Assembly (NCBI RefSeq): GCF_020733705.1
Contig: NZ_JAJFZM010000002.1
Span: 124,001 to 188,000, forward strand
Reading direction: 5' to 3'
Source of the DNA: Nocardia australiensis
GTDB lineage: Bacteria; Actinomycetota; Actinomycetes; Mycobacteriales; Mycobacteriaceae
Length of the DNA: 64,000 nt
Both the position numbers and the translations under genes were made by a program. Shown here piece after piece: positions 8,601-19,859 of this stretch. Position 1 is the first letter of the stretch; every line of letters starts with the position of its first letter. The notes under the pieces were generated by a model. That model saw nothing but the letters and a program-made list of their open reading frames with translations, made no database searches and was not told the origin of the DNA.

Positions 8601-9616
8601 AACTGCTGGTGGAGATCGCAAGATTCTGGGCCGATGTGGCGGTCTACGACCCGGTGGGGGATCGGTATCACATTCGCGGCGTCATCGGCCCCGACGAGTT
8701 CCATTCCGGCTACCCGGGCGCGCCCGACGACGGAATCGACGACAACGCCTACACCAACATCATGGCGGTCTGGACGATCCGGCGAGCGCTGGACGCGGTG
8801 GAGCTGCTGCCGCCTCGGGTGCGGGCGGAGCTGCTCGACGAGCTCGGCGTTGCCGCAGCCGAGCCGGCGCACTGGGCCGAGGTCGCCGCGCGAATGTTCG
8901 TACCGTTCCACGACGGAGTGATCAGCCAGTTTGCCGGGTATCACGAACTGGCAGAACTGGATTGGGACGACTACCGCCGACGCTACGGTGATATCCGGCG
9001 GTTGGATCGCATCCTCGAGGCCGAGGGCGATGACATCAACAGATATCAGGCCGCCAAGCAGGCCGACGTGATCATGCTGTTCTACCTGCTGTCGGCCGAC
9101 GAGCTACGGGATCTGTTCGCCGGAATGGGCTACCGATTCGACGGCCCCTCCATCCCGCGCACCGTTGACTATTATTTGGCCCGCAGCTCACACGGCTCCA
9201 CGCTGAGCGCGGTCGTGCACGCGTGGGTGCTCGCGCGCGCCAACCGGGACCGGGCGATGGAGTTCTTCGACAGCGTGCTGGAGTCCGATATCGCCAATAT
9301 CCAGGGCGGTACTACGGCGGAAGGAATTCATCTCGGTGCGATGGCGGGCAGCGTCGACCTGGTCCAGCGGTGTTTCACCGGCCTCGAAATCCGCGCCGAC
9401 CGTCTCATTTTCGCGCCCGAGTGGCCGGCGAGATTGGGGACGCTGGTATTCGCGATGGTCTATCGCGGTCATCGACTGACCGTGCGTATCGACGCCGCCA
9501 CCGTCGAAATTACCTCCGACGCGGATGGTTCCGCGCCGGTCATGCTCGAATGCCGTGGGTGCACAGTCGTTCTCGCGACCGGTGACAGCGTGCGCCTACC
9601 GACGAACCGACAGTGA
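5651..9616 (+). CDS. otsB1: Trehalose fusion protein: HAD phosphatase, trehalose-6-phosphate phosphatase and GH65 domain (OtsB1/Rv2006 type)
   Basis: About 1321 residues, the size and domain order of M. tuberculosis Rv2006. Domain 1 (about 10-245): beta-phosphoglucomutase-like HAD with DMDGVLTDT. Domain 2 (about 260-510): trehalose phosphatase with LLDFDGTLSEI, ILSGRDL and GDDLTDEDAFD. Domain 3 (about 520-1300): glycoside hydrolase/phosphorylase family 65 with HGEAYRGHVFWDE and RGVIGPDEFH, whose Glu is the expected catalytic acid. Together these could dephosphorylate trehalose phosphate, split trehalose and convert beta-glucose-1-phosphate. ATG 5651 is a conservative start; GTG 5642 and TTG 5597 are in frame, the latter after AGGTAGGG. 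Its 3' end overlaps the convergent membrane gene by 21 bases. Confidence 0.9.
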   Translation: MQPSGPVIDARHFDAVVFDMDGVLTDTAAIHASAWTEIFDRFLEARTPRPGENCARFTESDYEDHVDGKPRYDGVADFLAARGISIPRGLASDSGDTTTICGLGNGKDELFLGRIAEGDVPVFDTTVALVRQLRAAGVRTAVFSASRNAAYVLDAAGIGDLFAVRIDGIVAEELGLAGKPDPATLTCAVARLGVEPERTAVVEDAEAGVAAGRRGGFGLVIGIDRTGQPGRLLRSGADVVIDDAAEVRVRSGFRRMSEVADASACWTSIADVVEDQQVAVLLDFDGTLSEIVADPAAAVPVKGVRETLARLAACCPVAILSGRDLTDLRDRVAVAGIWYAGSHGFELIAPDGTTHVHDAGPKAEQALSRAADELADGLGAIPGVLIEHKHFAVAVHHRNVADGSVATVVAAVHEVARAHGLRVTGGRKVTELRPDMDWDKGRALSWILDLIAHPAVPIYLGDDLTDEDAFDAIDVAGIPIVVRHDDMGDRRTAARFALDGPTRAGELLGRVADLLTGESVWAAASSWLFTYNGYDPATEKLREALGAVGNGYVVSRACAPESRAGDHHYPGTYIAGIYNRLTDQISGRTVDNESLVNLPNWLPLTWRRPDSEWFDIDAVELLDYTQEFDLLRAVLSRRLRYRDGAGRITAVTQQRFAAMHSPHACALRTTIVAENWSGPLIIRSGIDTAVRNTGVERYRELSSEHLVELRTSTPAPGTALAVMQTNQSLLPLAVATHTAIVVGGAREHPHSDVVDTAGVIGHDIRLRAETGIEIVIDKTATLFTGRDRAISSPGEAAQRLLGDLSGFEVLLAGHVEAWEHIWRRLRIDLDGSEDAVRALRLHVLHLVQTLSVHTADLDAGVPARGLHGEAYRGHVFWDELFVLPVVSLRMPQLSRELLRYRFRRLPEARRAAHDLQCRGALFPWQSGSGGREESQRLHLNPRSGHWNPDPSARAHHAGLAVAYNVWHFYQATGDHTFLADYGAELLVEIARFWADVAVYDPVGDRYHIRGVIGPDEFHSGYPGAPDDGIDDNAYTNIMAVWTIRRALDAVELLPPRVRAELLDELGVAAAEPAHWAEVAARMFVPFHDGVISQFAGYHELAELDWDDYRRRYGDIRRLDRILEAEGDDINRYQAAKQADVIMLFYLLSADELRDLFAGMGYRFDGPSIPRTVDYYLARSSHGSTLSAVVHAWVLARANRDRAMEFFDSVLESDIANIQGGTTAEGIHLGAMAGSVDLVQRCFTGLEIRADRLIFAPEWPARLGTLVFAMVYRGHRLTVRIDAATVEITSDADGSAPVMLECRGCTVVLATGDSVRLPTNRQ

Positions 9617-10003
9617 ATCGACGATCTGCCTCCAGTCGGCGCCGTCGTGCCGGGTCGAGGTGAACAGCTCGGCGCGACGAACGTCAGGTCGCTTCAGGCG
9701 TGCATCGTCACTAGGTACACCGGGTGCAGCCAGCTGAGTGTGTGTCATCGCCATCTGCCCCAGGACACAGCAGATCAGGATAATGTTGCTGACCACCGTG
9801 GCTGTTGCGGCGCGGCGATGGCCGGCCACCGCACGGCTCGACGTCACCGCCATCGGGATACCGATGGCGAGGATCAGCAGCATCGCACCGAGCAACGGAA
9901 AGTGCCAGGGAAGTTTGCCGGTGGCGACAGCGTCCGCACGGAGTTCGCCGGTCACCAATTCGGCGGCGCCGACGAATGCCCACCGTGTGACGGCGCCGGA
10001 CAT
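9596..10003 (-). CDS. Small membrane protein of unknown function
   Basis: From ATG 10003 the frame gives 135 residues with two clear hydrophobic segments (LLGAMLLILAIGIPMAV and VVSNIILICCVLGQMAM) and a charged C-terminus. I recognise no family. In the adjacent frame just upstream (about 10110-10005) MALSMRSVDAQGHEM and RFAARHVVLAFDV also look coding-like, so the gene may be longer and frameshifted near 10005. It is convergent with and overlaps the end of the OtsB1-type gene. Confidence 0.45.
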   Translation of the reverse strand: MSGAVTRWAFVGAAELVTGELRADAVATGKLPWHFPLLGAMLLILAIGIPMAVTSSRAVAGHRRAATATVVSNIILICCVLGQMAMTHTQLAAPGVPSDDARLKRPDVRRAELFTSTRHDGADWRQIVDSLSVRR

Positions 10004-10177
10004 CAAACGCCAGCACCACATGCCGGGCCGCGAACCGGCGCCCGCGAATGATTCCCGCCATCTCGTGGCCTTGCGCATCCACCGAGCGCATCGAAAGGGC
10101 CATTGGTCCCGCACACTCACGACCGGCCGCCTGGTCCGCGCCGGTGCGCACCGACTGCCCGAAGACTCGTAGGACCG

Positions 10178-10191
10178 GTGACTTTCGGCCG
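10178..10191 (+). promoter_or_regulatory. DosR-like site upstream of the 54-residue ORF and USP
   Basis: GTGACTTTCGGCCG, 12 of 14 to the DosR core. It ends 59 bases before ATG 10250, within the 59-87 range seen at several other genes here. Confidence 0.5.
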
Positions 10192-10249
10192 TGCCCGTCC
10201 CGGCCGCCAGGAGTGATGCTGAATGCGTTATCGCTTCCAGCGAAGGGAC

Positions 10250-10414
10250 ATGACCGTGGCGGCTACGCATCCCGACGCCGAGATCTGTGGCGTTGCCGCG
10301 GTGCTGGTCTGGGCGATATCCAGGCTGCTCGGCGCCCGGTGGACGCGTGAATGGCGAATGATCAGCCGCCCCATAGGAACTCAGGAGAAACCGCCAGTAA
10401 GGAGAACGCCATGA
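10250..10414 (+). CDS. Truncated Rv1733c-family protein (54 residues)
   Basis: Begins at ATG 10250 after GAAGGGAC and encodes one hydrophobic segment (GVAAVLVWAISRLLG) followed by ARWTREWRMISRP. That tail matches the C-terminal signature of the full Rv1733c-like proteins in this window (LDREWRGMSRP and WDREWRLIDSE). The N-terminal membrane segment and the central domain are missing. The stop overlaps the next USP start as ATGA, the same junction as in the intact Rv1733c-like/USP pair at 62974. It may be a deletion derivative kept for translational coupling, or a functional small membrane protein. Confidence 0.5.
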   Translation: MTVAATHPDAEICGVAAVLVWAISRLLGARWTREWRMISRPIGTQEKPPVRRTP

Positions 10415-11346
10415 CCGAGCATCCGTCGACACCGCGGCGGTACACCGATCCACCGATCGTCACCGCGGTTGATGGTTCCGCGGTGAGCTACCACGCGGCG
10501 GCTTGGGCGGCCGCCGAGGCCGCTCTGCATGGCTGCCGTCTGCACCTGGTCACATCTATCGCGATCACCGGGGGATTCGGCGTTGCGCCCGTCATGACCG
10601 AGGAGGATATGAGCTGGCTTCGTATCAACGGCGAACGCATTCTGGTCGAAGCGGTCCGCATCGGCCGCGCTGCCGTTCCCGAACAAACACCGGTGATCAC
10701 CACCGAGGTGACTACCGACTCGATCATCCCGCATCTGATCGACCGATCACACCAGGCCTGGATGATTGTCGTGGGCAGCCGCGGACTGGGCGCGATCCGG
10801 CGCGGACTACTCGGGTCGGTATCTTCGGCAGTCACCAGGCACGCCCACTGCCCGGTCACGGTTGTCCATTCGATCTCGGCAACCGACGCTGTCACCGCGG
10901 CGAAACCGGTCCTGGTCGGGGTCGACGGCACCGACAACAGCATGCCCGCACTCGAGCTCGCGTTCGAGGAGGCCTCGCGCCGCAAGGTCGGGCTGGTGGT
11001 GTTGCACGCATGGAGCGATCGCAGTAGCGGGCTCGGTTCGGCGATCGTCGGCTGGGAGGCGATCCGGGAATCCGAAGATGCCGTGCTCGCAGAGAGCCTG
11101 GCCGGATTCGCCGAGCGCTATCCGGATGTGAAGGTGCACCGGGCGATGGTGCTCGACCGGCCGGCGCGTTCACTATTCGATGAATCCGAGAATGCTCAGC
11201 TGGTCGTCGCCGGCAGCCACGGTCGCGGCGGGTTCACCGGCATGTTGCTCGGCTCGACCAGTGCAGCCCTGGTCCAATCGGTGGAATGCCCGATCACGAT
11301 CGTGCGTTCGGAGTCTGCGACTGCTGGGAAGCAAGAGAATTCGTGA
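10411..11346 (+). CDS. Universal stress protein, two Usp domains
   Basis: 311 residues with two Usp folds. Domain 1 starts IVTAVDGSAVSYHAAAWAA and carries VVGSRGLGAIRRGLLGSVSS. Domain 2 starts VLVGVDGTDNSMPALELA and carries VAGSHGRGGFTGMLLGSTSA, the G-2x-G-9x-G(S/T) ATP-binding pattern. It resembles Rv2005c/Rv1996/Rv2028c, DosR-regulon USPs that bind ATP in non-growing cells. ATG 10411 follows AAGGAG closely. It is coupled to the 54-residue ORF by a four-base overlap and ends where the convergent sensor kinase gene ends. Confidence 0.92.
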   Translation: MTEHPSTPRRYTDPPIVTAVDGSAVSYHAAAWAAAEAALHGCRLHLVTSIAITGGFGVAPVMTEEDMSWLRINGERILVEAVRIGRAAVPEQTPVITTEVTTDSIIPHLIDRSHQAWMIVVGSRGLGAIRRGLLGSVSSAVTRHAHCPVTVVHSISATDAVTAAKPVLVGVDGTDNSMPALELAFEEASRRKVGLVVLHAWSDRSSGLGSAIVGWEAIRESEDAVLAESLAGFAERYPDVKVHRAMVLDRPARSLFDESENAQLVVAGSHGRGGFTGMLLGSTSAALVQSVECPITIVRSESATAGKQENS

Positions 11347-13125
<1,779 letters not shown>

Positions 13126-13196
13126 TTACGCTTGTCGCAAGACTACCGCTGCTGCCACCGGAGACGGCACCTATAAGACAAACGCGGCCGCGAACA

Positions 13197-13210
13197 ACGG
13201 CGAAAGGCCC
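13197..13210 (-). promoter_or_regulatory. Weak DosR-like site between devS-like gene and ATPase
   Basis: Minus-strand GGGCCTTTCGCCGT, 11 of 14, lying 120-133 bases before the kinase start. Could serve autoregulation; weak alone. Confidence 0.25.
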
Positions 13211-13246
13211 TAGTCTCCGGCCCTCGATCCAGCGGACCGTTGGAAT

Positions 13247-13260
13247 GTGACTTTCGGACA
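13247..13260 (+). promoter_or_regulatory. DosR-like site upstream of the P-type ATPase
   Basis: GTGACTTTCGGACA, 11 of 14 to the DosR core, ending 109 bases before ATG 13369. Confidence 0.4.
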
Positions 13261-13368
13261 GGCTCACAGGAGTTCACCACACGACAAGAGTCGTCGGCCG
13301 TCTCGTCCGGTGACGGTGCGCTGCGGCGCGTCCGCGGTCTCGCAACCTCGGATGGTGCGGATCAGGAA

Positions 13369-15921
13369 ATGACCGGAAACCGCACTGCACCAACAGAGTT
13401 CGCCGGTCTGTCGGCCGCCGAAGCCGCCGCCGGGCGGGCGCGTGACGGTGCCAACGTCCTGCCGCAGCGGCCGCCGGTGCCGTGGTGGCGACGGGTGGCG
13501 GCGCAGCTGCGGGATCCATTGATCGTGGTGTTGCTGGTCGCGGCGGCGCTTACCGTCGTGGCCGGTGACTGGACCGACATGTCGGTCATCGTGCTGGTCG
13601 TGGTGGTCAATACCGCTGTCGGTGTCGGCCAGGAGGTTCGTGCCCAGCACGCCATCTCGGCCTTGGCGAAGTTGACGGCGCCGACGGCGTGCGTAGTCCG
13701 GGACGGCAGACAACGACAGCTGCCGGCCTCCGATGTGGTGGTGGGTGACCTGCTGGTCGTCGCCGAAGGCGATATTGTCGCCGCGGATGCGACCTTGGTG
13801 GAGGCGGCCGGTTTGCTGGTGGACGAGGCGGCGCTGACCGGGGAGTCCGTCCCGTCGGACAAATCGGTGACCGGTGAGTGCGGGCTGTCGGCAGGCACAG
13901 TGGTAGTCAAGGGCCGAGGCCGGGCGGTGGTGACCGCTGTCGGTGCCGCGAGCGCTACCGGCCACATTGCCGGGCTGCTGGACCGAGGCAGTCAGCCGAC
14001 ACCGCTGCAGCGCCGATTGGTCGATGTCGGGCGGCTGCTGGCCGGTGTCACGGTCGCGCTGTGCGCTGTGGTTCTCGCGCTGGGCCTTGTTCGCCATCAG
14101 CCGCTGGAACTGATGGTGGTGACCGCAATCAGTCTCGCGGTGGCGGCGGTCCCGGAGTCGCTGCCCGCGGTGGTCACTTTGGGCCTCGCCCTCGGAGCTC
14201 GTCGGATGGCCGCCCACCAGGCCCTGATCCGCACACTTCCCGCGGTCGAGACACTCGGGTCGGTGACGGTCCTGGCCACCGACAAGACCGGAACTCTCAC
14301 CGAGGGGCGCATGGTCGTGCGCGAAACATGGACGCCGGTGGTAGACGCCGCCGTGACCGGTTTCGGGTGCAGGCCCGACAGACAACCACTCGTTGCCGGA
14401 CTACCGCTGCACTCGGCTGAACGGACGGCCGTTATCGAGCTTCTGTCGGCAGCGGCGCTGTGCAATGATGCCCAGCTGTTGGCTCGGGTCACCGATGGCG
14501 CAGGCGCGACAGTGCTGGGGGATCCGACCGAAGCCGCATTGCTTTGTGCCGCAGCCGAATTCGGCATCGATCATCGCGACCTGATGGCCCGGATGCCGCG
14601 CATCGCCGAGCGGCCGTTCGACAGCGACCGCAAACGAATGACAACCGTGCATCGGCTGCCCGAGGGTGGCTATCGGACCGTGTGCAAGGGTGCTCCCGAA
14701 GCGTTTGTGGAACCCGATGTCGTGTACGACGATTCGGCATCGCTCGGCCGGGCGATCGACCGTGCGGACCTGTTCGCCCGCGATGGCTACCGAGTGCTGG
14801 CTGTAGCGGTAGCCGACCACTCGAGCCCGCCACCGGCCGGCGACGACCTCGAGCATGGCTTGCGTCTGCTCGGACTGGTCGCGATGCGCGATCCGCTGCG
14901 ACCTGAGGCGTCGGCGACCATCGCGGCGTGCCGTCGTGCGGGCATCCGGCCCGTTCTGATCACCGGCGATCACCCCGGTACCGCTCGTGCGATTGCCGTC
15001 GAACTCGGCATCGCCGGATCCGGCGAGCGGGTGCTCGACTGCCGCCGCGCGATCGGCGACGACTTCATCACCGGGGCGGTGTTCGCCCGCGCGACACCGA
15101 GTCAGAAGCTGGAGATAATCGAGGCGCTGCACGACGACGGCCAGATCGTCGCTATGACCGGCGACGGAGTCAATGACGGACCTGCCCTGCGCCGCGCCGA
15201 CATCGGGGTGGCGATGGGCACGCGGGGAACCGAAGTGGCGCGCCAGGCGGCCGACCTGGTGCTGGCCGACAACAACCTGGAGACCGTGGTGGTGGCTGTC
15301 CGGGAGGGGCGCCGGGTCTATGCCAATATCCGTCGCTTTCTGATCTACGGCCTGTCGGGTGGCGCCACCGAGATCGCGGTGATGCTCGTCGGGCCGCTGC
15401 TCGGACTCGCGTTGCCACTGCTGGCGGGGCAGATTCTGTGGGTCAACCTGCTGACCCATGGACTGACCGGCGTCGCTCTGGGCGGCGAGCCCGCAGATCC
15501 GGCATCGATGCGCCGGGGTCCGCGCCCGCCGGCGCAGAGCATCCTCGGCGCCGGGCTGTGGCAGCGGATACCTCGCATCGCGATCGTGTTGACCGCGGTC
15601 ACCCTCGGGGTGGCGGTGTGGGGTTATCACACTGACCGGCCCTGGCAGAGCATGGCGTTCTTCGCCCTGGGCGTTACCCAGCTCGCGGTGGCGATGGGTT
15701 CGCGCTGCCGCCCGCGTTCGTTGGCCAACCCGATGCTGCTCGTCGCGGTCGCGGCAGCTTTCCTACTGCAACTCGCCGCGCTGTATCTTGTTCCGCTACA
15801 ACATCTTCTGGGTACGCAGGCGCTCGGGGCAGGCGACCTGCTGGTGGTGACCGGTCTGTCGATCCTCGGCTACGCCGCAGTGCGTCTGGACCGCATCCGC
15901 CATCCGAGTCGAACCCGGTGA
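13369..15921 (+). CDS. P2-type cation-transporting ATPase
   Basis: 850 residues with the P-type order: actuator motif [13 protein letters not shown]4 motif [11 protein letters not shown], phosphorylation site [10 protein letters not shown], nucleotide-binding KGAPE, hinge [21 protein letters not shown], and about ten membrane segments. AVPESLP in place of the heavy-metal CPC places it among P2 (Ca2+ or monovalent cation) pumps, like CtpF (Rv1997), which is in the DosR regulon. Ion specificity cannot be read with certainty. ATG 13369 follows CAGGA; the ORF opens further upstream without a ribosome site. Confidence 0.88.
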   Translation: MTGNRTAPTEFAGLSAAEAAAGRARDGANVLPQRPPVPWWRRVAAQLRDPLIVVLLVAAALTVVAGDWTDMSVIVLVVVVNTAVGVGQEVRAQHAISALAKLTAPTACVVRDGRQRQLPASDVVVGDLLVVAEGDIVAADATLVEAAGLLVDEAALTGESVPSDKSVTGECGLSAGTVVVKGRGRAVVTAVGAASATGHIAGLLDRGSQPTPLQRRLVDVGRLLAGVTVALCAVVLALGLVRHQPLELMVVTAISLAVAAVPESLPAVVTLGLALGARRMAAHQALIRTLPAVETLGSVTVLATDKTGTLTEGRMVVRETWTPVVDAAVTGFGCRPDRQPLVAGLPLHSAERTAVIELLSAAALCNDAQLLARVTDGAGATVLGDPTEAALLCAAAEFGIDHRDLMARMPRIAERPFDSDRKRMTTVHRLPEGGYRTVCKGAPEAFVEPDVVYDDSASLGRAIDRADLFARDGYRVLAVAVADHSSPPPAGDDLEHGLRLLGLVAMRDPLRPEASATIAACRRAGIRPVLITGDHPGTARAIAVELGIAGSGERVLDCRRAIGDDFITGAVFARATPSQKLEIIEALHDDGQIVAMTGDGVNDGPALRRADIGVAMGTRGTEVARQAADLVLADNNLETVVVAVREGRRVYANIRRFLIYGLSGGATEIAVMLVGPLLGLALPLLAGQILWVNLLTHGLTGVALGGEPADPASMRRGPRPPAQSILGAGLWQRIPRIAIVLTAVTLGVAVWGYHTDRPWQSMAFFALGVTQLAVAMGSRCRPRSLANPMLLVAVAAAFLLQLAALYLVPLQHLLGTQALGAGDLLVVTGLSILGYAAVRLDRIRHPSRTR

Positions 15922-16006
15922 GTCCGAAGTCGACCGAGGTCATCGCGTAGATTGCGCGCTTTGCGACGGTGTCGGCGACACTGGCTGCCCGGCGTCGCGG
16001 GATTGT

Positions 16007-16561
16007 TCAGGGGTAGACGATGATGGACTTCGGCTGGGGCAGTCGCAGAGCACGTGCGATGGTCGCCGACCAATCAGAGATAGCACTCCAGTCTCTGAGG
16101 TCGCCGTAGCGTGGGCCACCGAACAACCGGTAGAGCGCCCGCGCCCGCAAGGAAACCCCGGCCCGTTCGTAATGCCCGGCGAAGGCTCGATATCCCTTCG
16201 GTGACACCGAATCGCGCAGTGAGGCAATATTTTGGGGAACCTTCCGGCCCAGCCAGCGCCCGATCGGCCCGCGCAGGGCCGGCCCGATTCCGACGCTGAA
16301 GATCCAGACCTCGGCGGCGGTGAGTTCGTTGGCGTGGGCGCGAACGAACTCAGACATTTCGGGTAGCACTTCGCGGTCGTGCACGGCGCTGCCGAGAATC
16401 ACCGCATCGAAGCGCGACAGTTCGGGTGCGTGTGCGACATCGGCGACTTCGACGTCCGCGCGTCGATTGGCCAGATCGGCGCCGACGTACTCGGCGATCT
16501 CGCGGGTCGATCCCTGGCTTGTAGCGAAAATGACTGCGATGCGTGGAGTTTCGTGGTTCAT
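16007..16561 (-). CDS. Flavodoxin-domain protein
   Basis: 184 residues beginning RIAVIFATSQGSTREIAEYVG, an FMN phosphate-binding loop, followed by FDAVILGSAVHDREVLPEM and EVWIFSVGIGP. This is the flavodoxin_5/HemG-like fold of small one-electron carriers or protoporphyrinogen-oxidase-like proteins. ATG 16561 was chosen because the upstream extension of the ORF codes for a different, decayed protein (Acg C-terminus). The gene ends 85 bases from the convergent ATPase stop. The partner reductase is not identifiable here. Confidence 0.8.
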   Translation of the reverse strand: MNHETPRIAVIFATSQGSTREIAEYVGADLANRRADVEVADVAHAPELSRFDAVILGSAVHDREVLPEMSEFVRAHANELTAAEVWIFSVGIGPALRGPIGRWLGRKVPQNIASLRDSVSPKGYRAFAGHYERAGVSLRARALYRLFGGPRYGDLRDWSAISDWSATIARALRLPQPKSIIVYP

Positions 16562-16650
16562 ATCCAAAGCCTGCGCTCGGCGGGCGCGTTCGGTGAGAGG
16601 CGTTGTTCCCGTCGTGTGGGGGACCAATGTCCTCTTCCATCGCGCGGATC

Positions 16651-16860
16651 GCGCATGGTCGATGGTGTGCGAACGTAAGGACCTCGTCGACGGGGCGGGT
16701 GGCGTCGCGGGTGGCTTCGATTCACCGTCGGGGGCGGTGCCGATACGGATCAATACCTGCGGAAAGGTCCGGTGCGGCAGCAGCGCGGCCAGTGCCCGCC
16801 GGCAGTTCGGCGAGGTGGGCGACCGGCAGGTCCTCGTATCGCTGACGACGACGGCCGCGC
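16651..16860 (-). pseudogene. C-terminal remnant of an Acg-family nitroreductase
   Basis: Three frames, read in order, give EDLPVAHLAELPA, then RALAALLPHRTFPQVLIRIGTAPDG, then RPVDEVLTFAHH. These match the last 70 residues of the Acg-like proteins in this window (FPQLIVRIGWA...RRPLDNVV and PQVVIRIGTAPEDAG...RRSLDEVL). At least two frameshifts separate them and the first 250 residues are absent. It lies directly after the stop of the flavin-reductase-like gene and upstream of the flavodoxin gene, so the flavodoxin transcript may cross it. Confidence 0.65.
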
Positions 16861-17340
16861 TTAGCGTGCGTCACCCAGTGCCTCTACATCGGTCGGCTCC
16901 GCTTTGTCGATCAGCCGCATACCGGTCACGATGTTGGGTTCGATCTCGACGACGATATCCATGGCCGCGGCGACACATGGTCGAAGCACACGTTCATAGC
17001 GTGCGATTCGCTCGGGGTCGGTGACGGCATGGGCAAAACCGGTCACCACGACCGTCCAGCCGATATGCGAGACAGTGTCGATGTCGTCGGCCTCGTAGGC
17101 GACGACAATGGGTGGTTGGGGCCGGATCGCCGAGGTCAGGCGAGAGGTAAGCCGGGTGCGGATGATGATCCGGCCGTCATGTTCGACGAGATGATTGACC
17201 GGCCGGATCGCGGGTAATGCGTCGCGGGTGAAGACGACTCGCCCGAAGGCGGCGCCGGCGAGCAGGCGTATCGCCTCGTCACGATCGAGTGCGACGACAC
17301 GGCGGACGTCGCCGTCTATCACGGGCTCGGGTGAGGTCAC
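16861..17340 (-). CDS. Pyridoxamine-5'-phosphate-oxidase-like flavin-binding protein
   Basis: 159 residues with the split-barrel pattern [30 protein letters not shown] and [17 protein letters not shown]. Actinobacteria have many such small proteins that bind FMN or F420; Rv3129 is a DosR-regulon example. GTG 17340 was preferred over the upstream ATG 17385 because GGGGAGGT lies eight bases before it, giving the best ribosome site. A strong DosR-like site lies 74-87 bases upstream of this start. Confidence 0.8.
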   Translation of the reverse strand: MTSPEPVIDGDVRRVVALDRDEAIRLLAGAAFGRVVFTRDALPAIRPVNHLVEHDGRIIIRTRLTSRLTSAIRPQPPIVVAYEADDIDTVSHIGWTVVVTGFAHAVTDPERIARYERVLRPCVAAAMDIVVEIEPNIVTGMRLIDKAEPTDVEALGDAR

Positions 17341-17413
17341 GGCGCGACACCTCCCCTCGAATATAGGACTATCCGGAGATTTCATCGCACCATCACCCTC
17401 GGCGGCGGTGATA

Positions 17414-17427
17414 GGGCCGAAGGTCCT
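17414..17427 (-). promoter_or_regulatory. DosR-like site upstream of the flavin-binding protein
   Basis: Minus-strand AGGACCTTCGGCCC, 12 of 14 to the DosR core, 74 bases from GTG 17340. One of the best examples of the local consensus. Confidence 0.55.
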
Positions 17428-17553
17428 ACTGCGGCACTGCTTCTGCGATCATCGCCGAGGTGCCATGAACCCATCGCTGATGAGACTGCGGCCGGGCCTC
17501 ATATTGCGTGGATGGTTTCATCCGGGAGTCACGGTGGTGGGGCGAGTGGCCTA

Positions 17554-18591
<1,038 letters not shown>

Positions 18592-18616
18592 GCAACGTAA
18601 CGAAAGCGCATCGATC

Positions 18617-19021
18617 ATGACCCTGGCCATCTCCACCACCCTGCACGCCGACAGTTTCGACGAGGCCGTCGAACTGACCCGCAATGCCCTGGCCGAACAG
18701 GGATTCGGCATTCTCACCGATATCGATATGGCAGCGACATTGAAAGCCAAACTCGGCGAGGACATGGAGGACTATCGCATCCTCGGCGCCTGTAACCCGC
18801 CGTTGGCGCACCGGGCGGTCGATGTCGATCGCCAGATCGGATTGCTGTTGCCCTGCAACGTGATCGTCCGCCGGAACCCCGCCGACGCCGGTACCGTCAT
18901 CGTCGAAGCCATGAATCCCGACGTGATGGTTCAGGTGACCGGTGAACCCGGGCTGAGTCCCATCGCGGCGGACGCCGCCGCCAAACTCCGGGCCGCGATC
19001 GACACCCTGCGTGAGCACTGA
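18617..19021 (+). CDS. DUF302 protein
   Basis: 134 residues: FDEAVELTRNALAEQGFGILTDIDMAATLKAKLG, then ILGACNPPLAHRAVDVDRQIGLLLPCNVIVR. This is the DUF302 fold, often found next to CsoR/CstR regulators and sulfur-handling genes, with unknown biochemistry. The Cys in GACNPP and in LLPCNV are conserved positions and may take part in thiol chemistry. Co-transcription with the repressor is likely. Confidence 0.85.
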   Translation: MTLAISTTLHADSFDEAVELTRNALAEQGFGILTDIDMAATLKAKLGEDMEDYRILGACNPPLAHRAVDVDRQIGLLLPCNVIVRRNPADAGTVIVEAMNPDVMVQVTGEPGLSPIAADAAAKLRAAIDTLREH

Positions 19022-19039
19022 CGCGACATCGGTCGATCC

Positions 19040-19056
19040 GGCCGGCGAAGCCGGCC
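19040..19056 (+). terminator. Possible hairpin terminator after DUF302 gene
   Basis: A seven-base GC stem (GGCCGGC / GCCGGCC) with a three-base loop, 18 bases after the stop codon. No T-run follows, which is common in actinobacteria. Confidence 0.4.
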
Positions 19057-19219
19057 CGGAGCGTCAACACGACGAGGATCTTGGACCGATCGGCGCGTGG
19101 TTCGGGCCGTCGCGGCTCGCCGGTGATGGTGGGCAACTTGCGCCCGACGTCCGCTCGCGTTCGTCCTCGGTTATCAGCGCGTCGCGCGGTATCCCCGCGG
19201 CGGCAACCCAGGGCAGTCG

Positions 19220-19639
19220 CTACCGGCCCGCGTACACGCGCTCGACGAATTCGGCGACCTCGGCGTCGCTGAGATGCCTGGCGACATCGACCTCACTGAT
19301 CATGCCGACGAGTTTCTTGTCCTTGATGACCGGGAGTCGCTTGATGCGGTGCGCCTCCAGTTCGCGCAGGACCTCGCCTGCGTCGGCATCGGCGTCGACC
19401 CAGCGTGGGGTGCCTTCGCACAGGTCGGAGCAGGTCGTGCCCGCCGGATCCTGTCCGATGGCGATGCACTTGACGACGATATCGCGGTCGGTGATGATGC
19501 CGCACAGTCGTTCGTTCTCATCGCTGATCGGCAGCACACCCACATCGAGTTCTCTCATCAGCCGCGCCGCGTGCTCGACCGTGTCCGTGTGTGACATCCA
19601 CGTCGCGCCGGGATGCATGATGTCCTTGGCTGTCGTCAT
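19220..19639 (-). CDS. hrp1: Hrp1-like tandem CBS-domain protein
   Basis: 139 residues that align from end to end with Rv2626c (Hrp1): MTTAKDIMHPGATWM, GVLPISDENERLCGIITDRDIVVK, HRIKRLPVIKDKKLVGMISEVDVARHL. Two CBS motifs form one Bateman module, which in other proteins binds adenine nucleotides; Hrp1 itself is a DosR-regulon protein that is also secreted. A DosR-like site lies 68-81 bases upstream. ATG 19639 follows GGAGGAGAC. Confidence 0.9.
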   Translation of the reverse strand: MTTAKDIMHPGATWMSHTDTVEHAARLMRELDVGVLPISDENERLCGIITDRDIVVKCIAIGQDPAGTTCSDLCEGTPRWVDADADAGEVLRELEAHRIKRLPVIKDKKLVGMISEVDVARHLSDAEVAEFVERVYAGR

Positions 19640-19706
19640 GGGTCTCCTCCTTGTTCGAGCAACTCGGGGATCTCATGACGCTAGTTCGGCTCGGTCCCTC
19701 GCGAAA

Positions 19707-19720
19707 GAGCAGAAGGTCCT
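19707..19720 (-). promoter_or_regulatory. DosR-like site upstream of hrp1-like gene
   Basis: Minus-strand AGGACCTTCTGCTC, 10 of 14, 68 bases from ATG 19639. Position, rather than match, gives it weight. Confidence 0.4.
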
Positions 19721-19859
19721 CTCGGAGACCTGACATTGTGCGTGGCGCCGGCGACCGAGGTCACCGGCGCGATGGTCTTTGCGCACTCCCTGTCCATGCG
19801 GCCCCCGTCGTTGACTGGTGTAGCGAGGTACAGACGTTACTGCGTGAGGCGGAGGCGAG

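Noticed and set aside
19773..19786. Possible DosR-like site upstream of the acyl-CoA ligase operon
   Set aside because: At the right distance, but TGGTCTTTGCGCAC fits only 9 of 14; not listed as a feature.
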